Shown in pieces: positions 1-7,327 of a stretch of 54,875 nt of DNA (position 1 is the stretch's first letter; the number at the start of each line of letters is the position of its first letter). Under the pieces are notes generated by a model that saw only the letters and a program-made list of their open reading frames with translations, was not told the origin of the DNA and made no database searches. A program made the position numbers and the translations under genes. Origin of the DNA: an uncultured Bacteroidales bacterium (GTDB lineage: Bacteria > Bacteroidota > Bacteroidia > Bacteroidales > P3); the NCBI GenBank assembly GCA_946406015.1, contig CAMJJD010000008.1:1-54875 (forward strand), written 5' to 3'.

Positions 1-133
1 GCCCGTCGGCAGCAGGTCTTATTCACTTAACGAAATAAAGAATTATGCAAATCGAAAGCTTTCGCCGTTGTGGCAAATATGTGTTCCACTACAAAAAATA
101 TCAGGATTAACAATCTACCTGTACACCGCGGCT

Positions 134-172
134 GATGTGCCTTTACGTGGCACCCTGATGTAAGGGCACATC
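134..172. other. imperfect inverted repeat, stem-loop
   Basis: A 12-nt arm at 134-145 pairs with 161-172, with one mismatch. It lies in a gene-poor stretch and has no U-run after it, so it is not a clear terminator. The first 200 bases otherwise hold only a 21-codon open frame from 45, which I do not consider a supported gene. Confidence 0.35.
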
Positions 173-204
173 ACAGGAGGGGTAAAAGAGAAATGGAAGA
201 ACAC

Positions 205-257
205 GCGGACGGGTTCCTGTTTCATCACATTCATTCTTGAAACAGGAACCCGTCCGC
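205..257 (+). terminator. perfect 20-bp hairpin, likely intrinsic terminator
   Basis: Arms 205-224 and 238-257 are perfect reverse complements over 20 bp and enclose a 13-nt loop. A short T-run follows on the plus strand. The stem is unusually long for a simple terminator and could act in both directions, because remnants of genes converge on it. Confidence 0.6.
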
Positions 258-276
258 ATTTTTCAGAAACCCGTCC

Positions 277-438
277 TCACAAGCCCTGCTTCTGCTGGCG
301 GCGGAGGGCCATAGCGTCGATGTCGGCGTGGTCGATGGCATCCTGCAGGGCGTCGAGTATATGCTGCTTGCGCGGGAGGAAGGGGCCAGTGAGGTGGAGC
401 GACGAGGTGTGGTGGGTGTTCACCTCGCAGTCACAGCG
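277..438 (-). pseudogene. orphan C-terminal coding remnant
   Basis: An open minus frame of about 53 codons ends in TGA at 277-279 and is closed upstream by a stop at 439-441, with no start codon. It reads like real protein, including the segments LTGPFLPRK and QHILDALQDAIDHADIDAM. I do not recognise the family. It lies against the AraC remnant on the other strand, which suggests that rearrangement joined two broken gene ends here. Confidence 0.4.
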
Positions 439-446
439 TCAGCAGC

Positions 447-626
447 TTCATCGACCGCGCCACGGTGCCCATCCTGAAGAAATACCTCAACGACGAACGC
501 CTGTCGCTCACGCAGATCGCCGACCGCATGAACTTCACATCCCTCTCCTATTTCAGCCGCTACTGCACCAAGCACCTCGGCCAGTCGCCCAGCGACTACC
601 GCCGCAGCCTACAACCACGAGGATGA
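447..626 (+). pseudogene. AraC-family regulator, C-terminal HTH remnant
   Basis: This frame encodes the last 59 residues of an AraC/XylS protein. It has the second helix-turn-helix (LSLTQIADRMNFTSLSYFSR) followed by the typical end CTKHLGQSPSDYRRSL and a stop. No sensing domain or first HTH lies upstream, so it is a truncated fragment. Its 3' end at 576-622 is nearly repeated at 2100-2145, on the other side of the intact AraC gene. Confidence 0.75.
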
Positions 627-711
627 ATGAAGATTGTCAGATTGTGGACAAGATACAGGCAGTGAGGCCCGCGACGTTCCGTCGCGGGCCTCACTGCATT
701 TTATGATTTTC

Positions 712-1101
712 TCAGTTTGAAGCGTTACGCTGACGGCTGGCGACTGTGCGTTCTTGGTTTTGCCGGTGCAGTTCCTCCTCTTCGCGGGCTATGCGGGCTT
801 TCGCTTCTTCGAGGGTCTCGCCGTCGCGCATAAGGAATTTCTTGACAAAGGCGTCGCTGATTTTGGTAAAACCCTCAACCACGCCGTCCTGAATGGCAGT
901 ATAGCCGCTTACCACGCCGTTCTCGATGGCCTTGTAACCTTTTACTACACCATCCTCAATCTTCTGATAGCCGTTTTTCTCCGTGTCGGCCACACGCTGC
1001 ATTTTGTTCTCTTCCATTTTCGTTGCGTTTTGCGCTCCAGCTACACCGCACATTGTGGTGGCAGCAAGGAGCAGGATTAATGACTTGATGTTACGTTTCA
1101 T
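712..1101 (-). CDS. small secreted repeat protein of unknown function
   Basis: A 129-residue protein. I chose the start at 1101 because it opens directly with a signal peptide (MKRNIKSLILLLAATTMCG, then GVAGAQ); a longer frame runs to 1143. The mature part carries four degenerate 11-residue repeats of the form DGVVxGYxAIxN at about residues 40-85, then a charged, Glu/Arg-rich helical tail. Such repeats suggest an extended amphipathic structure in the periplasm. The family is common in Bacteroidales but I know of no assigned function. A TATTTTTG -7 box lies at 1126-1133. Confidence 0.7.
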   Translation of the reverse strand: MKRNIKSLILLLAATTMCGVAGAQNATKMEENKMQRVADTEKNGYQKIEDGVVKGYKAIENGVVSGYTAIQDGVVEGFTKISDAFVKKFLMRDGETLEEAKARIAREEEELHRQNQERTVASRQRNASN

Positions 1102-1125
1102 TTTTGGAGTTCTTGAATTTTGATG

Positions 1126-1133
1126 CAAAAATA
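1126..1133 (-). promoter_or_regulatory. Bacteroidetes -7 box
   Basis: On the minus strand it reads TATTTTTG, which fits the Bacteroidetes consensus TAnnTTTG, 25 nt upstream of the ATG at 1101. I could not see a convincing -33 TTTG at the right spacing. Confidence 0.45.
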
Positions 1134-1216
1134 CACTATTCAACAGACAATAGCCATTAATATAGCATAAAACAACAATAAATATACTAAATTGAACAAT
1201 TCGGCGTTATCTTAAC

Positions 1217-2077
1217 ATGGAAAACATCCACGAACAGTTTGAACAATCGGTGGCGTTGCTCCACTACGTCGACGACATATACCTGATTGACGAAGAACAA
1301 CAGACGGACAATCTGATGCCTATTGTGGCGGGACGTGAGATAATGACCGACAAGATTGTCTTCCTTATGTGTCGTTCTGGTGCGATGCACCTGCTTCTCA
1401 ACTACCACAAGTTGTCGCTCTCGGCAGGGCAAATCTTCATCGCTCTCCCCGGAATGATTATCGACACGCGAGAGGTAAGCCCTGACTTCCGCGCCACCAC
1501 GATGCTCCTCTCCGAAAGGTTCACCGACAGCCTTAATCTTGGAAGCCCTTACCGTACCCTGCTTTCCATCCAGCGGCAACCGATATTAACCCTTATGGCT
1601 GGAATGGAAGAAGCAATGGCCAACTTTGTCGGTATGGTGCGAGGACTTCTGTCACAGCCGTCACATCCCCACCTCGACCGCGTGTTGCATCTGCTCTTCG
1701 AATCGTGGTTTTTCGGCTTCGGTCCCTACCTGCACAGCACAGAGAGCCAACGGATAGCCACAGCGGCAGAACAGCACACCGAGCAGTTCTTGCGATTGGT
1801 GGAACAGAACTTCCGCCAGCAACACTCGCTCAACTGGTATGCCTCCCAAATGAACATCACCGCAAAAAGACTCAGTATCTGCGTCAAACAGACCTCGGGG
1901 TGTACCGCTGCCGATTGGATAGAGCGTCACCGTCTGCACGAAGCCTTGAGACTGCTCCGCAGCGGCAAACTCACAGTTAAAGAAATTGCCTTCCAACTCG
2001 GCTTTCCCAACCAGTCGACCTTCGGCACCTGGTTCAAGCGCCACACCGGCACCAGCCCCAGCCGAATGGCAAGATAG
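1217..2077 (+). CDS. AraC/XylS family transcriptional regulator
   Basis: 286 residues, the usual length for an AraC regulator with an N-terminal sensor. Residues 1-170 form a cupin-like ligand domain. From about 195 come the two HTH units: the first LNWYASQMNITAKRLSICVK, the second LTVKEIAFQLGFPNQSTFGTWFKRHTGTSPS, a strong match to the family signature. The ligand cannot be told from sequence. It stands alone, convergent with the acyl-ACP thioesterase gene. An eroded piece of a different AraC gene follows directly at 2091. Confidence 0.9.
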   Translation: MENIHEQFEQSVALLHYVDDIYLIDEEQQTDNLMPIVAGREIMTDKIVFLMCRSGAMHLLLNYHKLSLSAGQIFIALPGMIIDTREVSPDFRATTMLLSERFTDSLNLGSPYRTLLSIQRQPILTLMAGMEEAMANFVGMVRGLLSQPSHPHLDRVLHLLFESWFFGFGPYLHSTESQRIATAAEQHTEQFLRLVEQNFRQQHSLNWYASQMNITAKRLSICVKQTSGCTAADWIERHRLHEALRLLRSGKLTVKEIAFQLGFPNQSTFGTWFKRHTGTSPSRMAR

Positions 2078-2090
2078 ATTCTTCTCTCAT

Positions 2091-2150
2091 AAGCCCAACT
2101 TCGGCCAGTCGCCCAGCGACTACCGCTGCAGCCTCCAGCCACGGGGGGTG
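2091..2150 (+). pseudogene. second AraC C-terminal remnant
   Basis: The frame reads KPNFGQSPSDYRCSLQPRG, almost the same end as the remnant at 447-626. At DNA level 2100-2145 matches 576-622 closely. A one-base gain in a run of six G shifts the old stop codon out of frame. Only about 20 codons survive. Confidence 0.6.
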
Positions 2151-2171
2151 ACACTGCCGGCAGGCGTAACC

Positions 2172-2873
2172 TTATGTGAATTCTATGATCGCACTCGTCT
2201 CGTTGCCGACGGACAGCGCGACGATAAGGCCTCCGTCAATACGGTAAAGCGTAGGAACAAGCACGTCGCCCAGCTTGGCGGCGACACGGTATTCAACCCT
2301 CAGGCCTCTGACCTCGAAGCCTTCAGGCAGGAGTTCCATCGCCACACGCACATAGTTGGCGTTGTTCATGTGACGGTTGTAGTCGATGTCGGCGCGCAGC
2401 ACACGTACCGGTTCCAGCACTTCGCCACCCTCTTTGGGCAGGATGATGCGGCGGTCTTTGTAGTTCATCTCAAGCCGTGATTCCAACGCCATCGAGGCGA
2501 TGGTGGCGTTGTCGACGCGCTTCAGCTTGCCTGCAGCCTTGTCGACGAAAGCCCCCATACTCCACGTCTTATAGCAAGGGTTCCCCTCGGCATCGTAGAT
2601 GAAGGTGTTGCGGAAACCGAACATAGGCTTAACCTCATAGACAGAGGTCGTCACCGTCAGCTCCTCCTTGTATTCCGGCACACGGACGACCTCCACCTGG
2701 CGGGTGGCCAGCAGCTGCGCCATATTCTGCTCGGCGAAATACTGCTTCACCATCGGCACTGAGTCAATCCACATCTCCGAGCAGTCCTGCATCATCTGAA
2801 GGGCCGAGTAGAGCTTCAGCCTTCCCTCGCTGTCGCAGCAGCTCGTGGTCACGTTATACTTCAAGTTGTACAT
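2172..2873 (-). CDS. acyl-[ACP] thioesterase (FatA-like)
   Basis: 233 residues, resembling the bacterial acyl-ACP thioesterase family (PF01643) that releases fatty acids from acyl carrier protein. Such proteins carry two hotdog folds. The first begins at LKYNVTTSCCDSEGRLKL; the second holds the catalytic-type segment DIDYNRHMNNANYVRV with its Asn and His. Length fits bacterial members. It is followed on the minus strand, one base away, by the end of the flavin reductase gene, so the two are likely co-transcribed (reductase first). Confidence 0.85.
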   Translation of the reverse strand: MYNLKYNVTTSCCDSEGRLKLYSALQMMQDCSEMWIDSVPMVKQYFAEQNMAQLLATRQVEVVRVPEYKEELTVTTSVYEVKPMFGFRNTFIYDAEGNPCYKTWSMGAFVDKAAGKLKRVDNATIASMALESRLEMNYKDRRIILPKEGGEVLEPVRVLRADIDYNRHMNNANYVRVAMELLPEGFEVRGLRVEYRVAAKLGDVLVPTLYRIDGGLIVALSVGNETSAIIEFT

Positions 2874-2874
2874 A

Positions 2875-3537
2875 TCATCCTTGTTTTACCTCCGTCGCCA
2901 ACCGCTTGCCGAGCTCGTAGGCCTTCTGCAGGTCCTGCGGGAACTGCGTCTCACGCACGCGGGCTTTACGCTCCTCGGGGAGCATGGCGGCATCGTAGCG
3001 GCTGTAGTCGTTGAACTGGTAGGTGTCGAAGCTGTAGAGGATTTCCGTGGGACCGAACATACCCAGCTGGTGGGCGCTGGCGTCCATCAGGATGTGGTAG
3101 TTGTTGGCGCGGTACACCTCCTCGTCAGGACAGTTCATGGTGAAGATGGTCGCCGAGCGCTTGGGCTTGACCACCACAGGTCTGCGGAAGTCGGAGTAGT
3201 TCACCCCAGGAAAGATGAGCCTCTCCATGAAGGCGCGCAAACCCGCCGTGGGGTAGCCGCAATAGACCGGCGAGCCGCACACCAGCACGTCGGCCTCGAC
3301 GGCCTTCTCCATAATGGGCTTCAGGTCGTCGGGGAAAGAGCATACGCCCTTCCTGCCACCCTTCACCTTGCAGGCGAAGCAGCTCATGCAGCCTTTGTAG
3401 TTCAGATTGCGGTCGTAGAGGTTGACCATCTCCACCTCGGCGCCAGCCTCGCTGGCACCCTCCATGGCGCGCTGCAGTAGCTGTGCCGTATTGAAGTTCT
3501 TACGAGGACTCCCATTGATAAATAATGCTTTAGTCAT
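2875..3537 (-). CDS. NADPH-dependent FMN reductase / flavodoxin-fold oxidoreductase
   Basis: 220 residues from the ATG at 3537; the open frame extends further upstream, but that part is antisense to the DUF486 gene and is not protein-like. The N-terminus MTKALFINGSPRKNFNTAQLL is the FMN phosphate-binding loop of iron-sulfur flavoprotein-type reductases. A Cys cluster, GCMSCFACKVKGGRKGVC (about residues 46-64), matches the position of the cluster or disulfide region in that family. GSPVYCGYPTAGLRAFMERL is the second flavin contact. Substrate unknown. Confidence 0.85.
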   Translation of the reverse strand: MTKALFINGSPRKNFNTAQLLQRAMEGASEAGAEVEMVNLYDRNLNYKGCMSCFACKVKGGRKGVCSFPDDLKPIMEKAVEADVLVCGSPVYCGYPTAGLRAFMERLIFPGVNYSDFRRPVVVKPKRSATIFTMNCPDEEVYRANNYHILMDASAHQLGMFGPTEILYSFDTYQFNDYSRYDAAMLPEERKARVRETQFPQDLQKAYELGKRLATEVKQG

Positions 3538-3548
3538 AATATATCGTT

Positions 3549-3926
3549 TTATTTCGTTTTCCAGAAGGCGAAGACGACGGCCAGCAGGATGAAAACGAAG
3601 CTGACAAGGTGGTTCCAGCGGATGGGCTCGCTTTTGAAAACGGTGGCCACGATGACGGTGAAGACCGTCAGTGAGATGCACTCAGCCAGTATCTTGAGCT
3701 GCATCAGCGAGAATGGCCCGCCGTTGATCTGGCTGCCGATGCGGTTGGCGGGTATCATGAACGAATACTCGAAGAAGGCCACGCCCCACGAGGTGAGGAT
3801 GATGAGTATCAGCGGCCAGCTGGTGTTGATTTTCAGCTCGGTGAGCTTGAGGTTGCCGTACCAGGCGAAGGTCATGAAGACATTGCTGACGATGAGCAGC
3901 AATATCGTGATTAATCCCTTAGGCAT
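3549..3926 (-). CDS. DUF486 (DMT-type) small membrane protein
   Basis: 125 residues with four predicted membrane helices (MPKGLITILLLIVSNVFMTF, WPLILIILTSWGVAFFEY, a third around LAECISLTVFTVIVATVF, and HLVSFVFILLAVVFAF). The pattern and length match the DUF486 family (PF04342), related to small multidrug-type transporters. Role unproven. It starts 24 nt after cinA ends and lies 11 nt upstream of the reductase, so cinA, this gene and the reductase may form one transcript. Confidence 0.85.
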   Translation of the reverse strand: MPKGLITILLLIVSNVFMTFAWYGNLKLTELKINTSWPLILIILTSWGVAFFEYSFMIPANRIGSQINGGPFSLMQLKILAECISLTVFTVIVATVFKSEPIRWNHLVSFVFILLAVVFAFWKTK

Positions 3927-3934
3927 TGTCTTAA

Positions 3935-3962
3935 CTACTTAACTACTGACTACTTAACTACT
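3935..3962. repeat. short tandem repeat overlapping the cinA 3' end
   Basis: Units of TTAACTACT recur here. The reverse complement of the same unit is repeated upstream of cinA at 5262-5312, so cinA is bracketed by inverted copies of one family. The last codons and stop of cinA fall inside this copy. Confidence 0.6.
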
Positions 3963-5251
3963 AAACGCATTAACATTGCATAGGCTTGGTTGGTGCTGCG
4001 ATCGATGTTCTGCTGTCTTCTGTTTGCACCGAACTGCAGCAGTTTGGCTTCAGTGTGTGTGGCGTCGGCGACGGCAATCCACACGGTGCCCACGGGCTTC
4101 TCCGGAGTGCCGCCGTCAGGGCCTGCGATGCCGGTGGTGGCGATGGCTAGGTCGGTGCCCATTCGCTGGCGCACGCCTTCCACCATCTCGCGTACAGTTT
4201 CTTCGCTCACGGCGCCGTGTGCCTCGAGGGTGCTGTGCTTCACGCCGAGGGCGCTTTCTTTCACCTCGTTGCTGTAGGCGATGATGCCGCCTTTGAAGTA
4301 TGCCGAGGCGCCGGCTTGGGCGGTGAGCAGACGGGCGATGTTGCCGCCCGTGCAGCTCTCGGCGGTGGCCAGCGTCAGGCCGCGCTCCGTGAGGGTCTTG
4401 TGCACCAGCTCGTCGAGCGTCTCGCAATCTTCGCCGACGATGTACTGTCCGGCAAGGTCGTACAGCCCTTCAAGTGGAAAGTGGAAAGTGGAAAGAGGAA
4501 AGTCTTTCGGTAGATGTGCCGTCAGGCGCAGCTTGGTGAGACCGGCGACAGGCAGATATGCCAGCTTGATGTTCTCCGGCAGCGACAGCTCCCACGGCTC
4601 GATGAGGTCGCTGAGGAAACTCTCGCCGATACCTTGCGTCAGGATGTTCTTGGTGATGATGATGTCGGTTTTGAAGGTCTCTTGCAATTTCGGTATCACG
4701 CGGTTGCGCATGAGCCATTCCATCTCGAATGGCACGCCGGGCAATGAGACTAAAACAGGTTGGAGGTTGGAGGTTGGAGGTCGGAACTGTGGGACGGTTT
4801 CCGACTTCCGACTTCTGACTTCCAGCTTGGATTGGAACCACATGCAGGGGGCGGTGCCGAGGTCGTTGTTCAATACCTCGCAGCACTTGGGTACCAACGC
4901 CTGTGCGCGGTTGACGGGCGTCAGTTCGTAGCCGCGGCTCTCGAAGATGCGTCTCACATTGTCCAGCGCCATCTGGTTCTCCACCAGCTCGCTGTCGAAG
5001 TATTCGCACAGCAGTTTCTTGGTGATGTCGTCTTTGGTGGGACCGAGGCCGCCGGTGACCAGCACGGCGTCGCTGTCACGCAGGGCCTCGTCGACGGCCA
5101 CCCAGATGTCTTTGTATACGTCGCCTACCACAAGGGTCTTGCAGACATCCATACCCGCTGCGGTGAGCAGTCGGCTCATCGTCGAGGCGTTGGTGTTGAC
5201 GACCTGCCCTATGAGCAGCTCGTCGCCTATGTTGATGATGGTTACATTCAT
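3950..5251 (-). CDS. cinA: CinA family protein (nicotinamide-nucleotide amidase)
   Basis: 433 residues. The N-terminal MoCF-like domain (INIGDELLIGQVVNTNAS, VLVTGGLGPTKDD) and the C-terminal amidase domain (TLATAESCTGGNIARLLT and ATTGIAGPDGGTPEKPVGTVW) are both complete. In this family the C-terminal domain hydrolyses NMN and the N-terminal one acts as an ADP-ribose pyrophosphatase. Two segments look foreign: residues about 141-166 (KLEVRSRKSETVPQFRPPTS) replace the short turn before LVSLPGVPFEME, and about 249-259 (DFPLSTFHFPL) sit before GLYDLAG. Both are encoded by repeat DNA, stay in frame, and leave motifs intact. Confidence 0.93.
   Translation of the reverse strand: MNVTIINIGDELLIGQVVNTNASTMSRLLTAAGMDVCKTLVVGDVYKDIWVAVDEALRDSDAVLVTGGLGPTKDDITKKLLCEYFDSELVENQMALDNVRRIFESRGYELTPVNRAQALVPKCCEVLNNDLGTAPCMWFQSKLEVRSRKSETVPQFRPPTSNLQPVLVSLPGVPFEMEWLMRNRVIPKLQETFKTDIIITKNILTQGIGESFLSDLIEPWELSLPENIKLAYLPVAGLTKLRLTAHLPKDFPLSTFHFPLEGLYDLAGQYIVGEDCETLDELVHKTLTERGLTLATAESCTGGNIARLLTAQAGASAYFKGGIIAYSNEVKESALGVKHSTLEAHGAVSEETVREMVEGVRQRMGTDLAIATTGIAGPDGGTPEKPVGTVWIAVADATHTEAKLLQFGANRRQQNIDRSTNQAYAMLMRLVVK
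4475..4507 (-). repeat. in-frame repeat insertion in cinA (GTGGAAA family)
   Basis: Plus-strand GTGGAAAGTGGAAAGTGGAA encodes STFHFPL on the cinA strand. The same repeat lies in frame in hydF at 6250-6282. Confidence 0.7.
4754..4831 (-). repeat. in-frame repeat insertion in cinA
   Basis: This stretch contains tandem GGAGGTTGGAGGTTGGAGGT, then CCGACTTCCGACTTCTGACT, two low-complexity arms that are partly complementary. It encodes about 26 residues where CinA proteins have only a short turn. Confidence 0.7.
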
Positions 5252-5261
5252 ATTATCTTTA

Positions 5262-5312
5262 GTAGTTAAGTAGACAGTAGTTAAGTAGACAGTAGTTAAG
5301 TAAACAGTAGTT
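5262..5312. repeat. 18-nt tandem repeat upstream of cinA
   Basis: AGTAGTTAAGTAGACAGT is repeated about three times in the space between folA and cinA. It is the inverted counterpart of the repeat at 3935-3962. Confidence 0.75.
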
Positions 5313-5345
5313 AAGGCAATACCGCAGGTATGGCCACCGTCTCGG

Positions 5346-5891
5346 CTACTGTTTGCCCATTGTTGGTTTCCTGTCGTATTCGGCGTAGGAGAATTCCAGG
5401 CCGCTCTTCTCGTCCACCATGCGTTCGGTCTCGTTGACCTTGGTGAACTCCGAGAGGTCGATGACGGGGAAGTAGGTGTCGGCTTCGGGGAAATCCTTAT
5501 GCACCCAGGTGATGTAAAGGCGGTTTGTCCACGGCATCAACATGTTGTAGATACGTCCGCCGCCGATGATGAACACCTCGTCCGAATTGAAAGTTGAAAA
5601 TTGAAAATTGAAATGCAGCAGGTCATTGATGCTGTGCACCACTTCTGCACCCTCGGGATGGAAGTCCTCGTTTTGAGAGAACACTATGTTTTGGCGTCCT
5701 GCTAGCGGGCGTTTGGGCAGGCTCTCCCATGTGCGGCGGCCCATCACCACAGGGTGTCCCATGGTTAGTGCCTTGAAGCGCTTGAGGTCGCCGCTGAGGT
5801 GCCAGGGCATGTCGCCGTTGAGGCCTATGGCGCGGTTCTCGGCCTGCGCCACTATGATGCTCAGATTTGGTTTCTTGTTAATGTCAATCAT
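5346..5891 (-). CDS. folA: dihydrofolate reductase
   Basis: 181 residues; reduces dihydrofolate to tetrahydrofolate with NADPH. Family motifs are complete: SIIVAQAENRAIGLNGDMPW with the active-site loop, LKRFKALTMGHPVVMGRRTWESLP, and VFIIGGGRIYNMLMP. Bacterial DHFRs are about 160 residues. The excess here comes partly from LHFNFQFSTFN (about residues 92-102), inserted between SINDL and DEVFIIGGG and encoded by TTGAAAATTGAAAATTG repeat DNA. The insert precedes the strand that carries the cofactor loop and leaves it intact, so I expect an active enzyme. Confidence 0.94.
   Translation of the reverse strand: MIDINKKPNLSIIVAQAENRAIGLNGDMPWHLSGDLKRFKALTMGHPVVMGRRTWESLPKRPLAGRQNIVFSQNEDFHPEGAEVVHSINDLLHFNFQFSTFNSDEVFIIGGGRIYNMLMPWTNRLYITWVHKDFPEADTYFPVIDLSEFTKVNETERMVDEKSGLEFSYAEYDRKPTMGKQ
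5583..5615 (-). repeat. in-frame repeat insertion in folA (TTGAAAA family)
   Basis: Plus-strand units of TTGAAAATTGAAAATTGAAA. The same family flanks the start of the barrel gene at 37736 and lies in its signal-peptide codons. Confidence 0.7.
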
Positions 5892-5945
5892 ATCTTTGTT
5901 TTATTCTCAATCAGAACGAAAAGAACTATCAATACTTTACTTTTG

Positions 5946-6073
5946 GAAGTTATAGAAGTTAAAGGAAGTTATCGCGCTTCGCGCTAGAAGTTAAAGACAA
6001 TACCCTCTGCAGGTAAAAGGTGCGATATGTACATTTGTCTTTAACTTCTTTAACTTCTCTAACTTCTTTAACT
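5946..6073. repeat. compound inverted repeat of 9-nt units
   Basis: The left side (5946-6000) carries several copies of GAAGTTAAA-like units and a small inner hairpin at 5983-5993. The right side (6035-6073) carries AACTTCTTT units. The 15-nt segment 5986-6000 pairs perfectly with 6035-6049, and other registers pair as well. It fills the gap between hydF and folA (about 190 bases) and probably ends hydF transcription. Confidence 0.7.
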
Positions 6074-6081
6074 ACCATAAT

Positions 6082-7215
6082 TTATTTTCCAGTAAAAACT
6101 CTTGTCGCACGTTCGAAGATGCCGCCGCACCAGGCAAGCGCAAGGCCGTAGTTGCTCACCGGCACGCCGGCTTCCAGCGCGGGCAGCAGACGGGCTTTCA
6201 CTTGCTGGGCGGTGATGACGCAGCCGCCGCATTGAATGACTAAGGAATAAGTGGAAAGTGGAAAATGGAAAGTGGAAAGAGAATCGGAACCGCCGAGGAT
6301 GTCGAACTGGAGTTCTTTGCCGGTGGCTTTGCGGAGGGCGGCGGGCAGCTTCACGCGGCCGATGTCTTCGCAGGTGACGTTGTGCGTGCAGCTCTCCAGC
6401 AGCAGCACGCGGTCGCCGTCTTTCAGGTTGCCAATCTTGCGGGTTCCTTCAAGGTATTCGGTGAAAAGTCCTTTCTGTCGGGCCAACACGACGCTGAAGC
6501 TGGTGAGCGGCACCTCGTCGGGTACTATTGTGGCCACCTGTTTGAATGCCTGGCTGTCGGTGACCACCAGCGCCGGCGGCTCCTTCAGCGCCGCCAGCGT
6601 CGAAGGCAGTTCCTCGGGTTGGCAGAAGAATGCCTGCGCGTGGATGTCCATCAGGTCGCGCAGCACCTGCACCTGCGGAAGTATCATGCGTCCTTCGGGA
6701 GCCGACGAGTCGATGGGTGTCACCAACACCACAGTATCACCTAGCGAGACAACATCTCCCAGCAGCGACCGACTGCGGTAGGCGCTCTCGGGCAGGGCTT
6801 CTTTTATCTGTGCTATCAGCGCATCTTTGTCGATGGGGGCTTTCTTTGTCAGCACCTTGAGCATCGGTGTGCCGTGCTCCGCGCACCAACGCTCCACCAT
6901 CTCTTCGGGTTCGCCATAATTGCCTTCGGTGTAGAGCAGCAGCGCCAGGTCGACTTCGGCCAAAGCGGCCATGCTTTTCTCCACTCGCATCCTGCCCAGC
7001 TCGCCCTCGTCGTCGATGCCGGCGGTGTCGATGAGCACCACAGGCCCTATGCCGCCAATCTCCATGCTCTTGCGCACGGGGTCGGTGGTGGTGCCGGCGG
7101 TGTCGCTCACGATGGCTATCTGCTGACCAGTCAGGAAGTTAATCATCGTGCTCTTGCCCACGTTCCGACGGCCGAAGAAACCAATGCGCGGCTTCAGTTC
7201 ATTTCCTTTATTCAT
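6082..7215 (-). CDS. hydF: [FeFe]-hydrogenase H-cluster maturation GTPase HydF
   Basis: 377 residues. HydF is the scaffold on which HydE and HydG build the diiron subcluster before transfer to the hydrogenase. The GTPase domain is clear: GRRNVGKST (P-loop, about 16-23), TAGTTTDPV (switch I), DTAGIDD (G3), TKKAP. The C-terminal cluster region has SCTH (C276, H278) and CGGC (C329, C332), but the residue before the first Cys is Gln328 where many HydFs have a His ligand. Residues about 312-322 (SLSTFHFPLST) are a repeat-encoded insert just before that motif. HydE, HydG and a hydrogenase are not in the window. Confidence 0.92.
   Translation of the reverse strand: MNKGNELKPRIGFFGRRNVGKSTMINFLTGQQIAIVSDTAGTTTDPVRKSMEIGGIGPVVLIDTAGIDDEGELGRMRVEKSMAALAEVDLALLLYTEGNYGEPEEMVERWCAEHGTPMLKVLTKKAPIDKDALIAQIKEALPESAYRSRSLLGDVVSLGDTVVLVTPIDSSAPEGRMILPQVQVLRDLMDIHAQAFFCQPEELPSTLAALKEPPALVVTDSQAFKQVATIVPDEVPLTSFSVVLARQKGLFTEYLEGTRKIGNLKDGDRVLLLESCTHNVTCEDIGRVKLPAALRKATGKELQFDILGGSDSLSTFHFPLSTYSLVIQCGGCVITAQQVKARLLPALEAGVPVSNYGLALAWCGGIFERATRVFTGK
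6250..6282 (-). repeat. in-frame repeat insertion in hydF (GTGGAAA family)
   Basis: Plus-strand GTGGAAAGTGGAAAATGGAA, continuing with another unit, encodes SLSTFHFPLST. It is the same unit, in the same frame, as the cinA insert at 4475-4507. Confidence 0.7.
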
Positions 7216-7327
7216 GCTGCAAAAGTACTAAATAAATCGCACATGCGTGAAGAAAGTTATCAACCTTGCTTTTCCCCATGCTCATTTCACCCACTATATG
7301 CTGATTTCGCCAAAAAATGATTTTCTC

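Noticed and set aside
7217-7230. Promoter for hydF (TACTTTTG at 7220-7227, minus strand)
   Set aside because: It would place the transcript start at the start codon, and no -33 is present; likely chance, although leaderless expression cannot be excluded.
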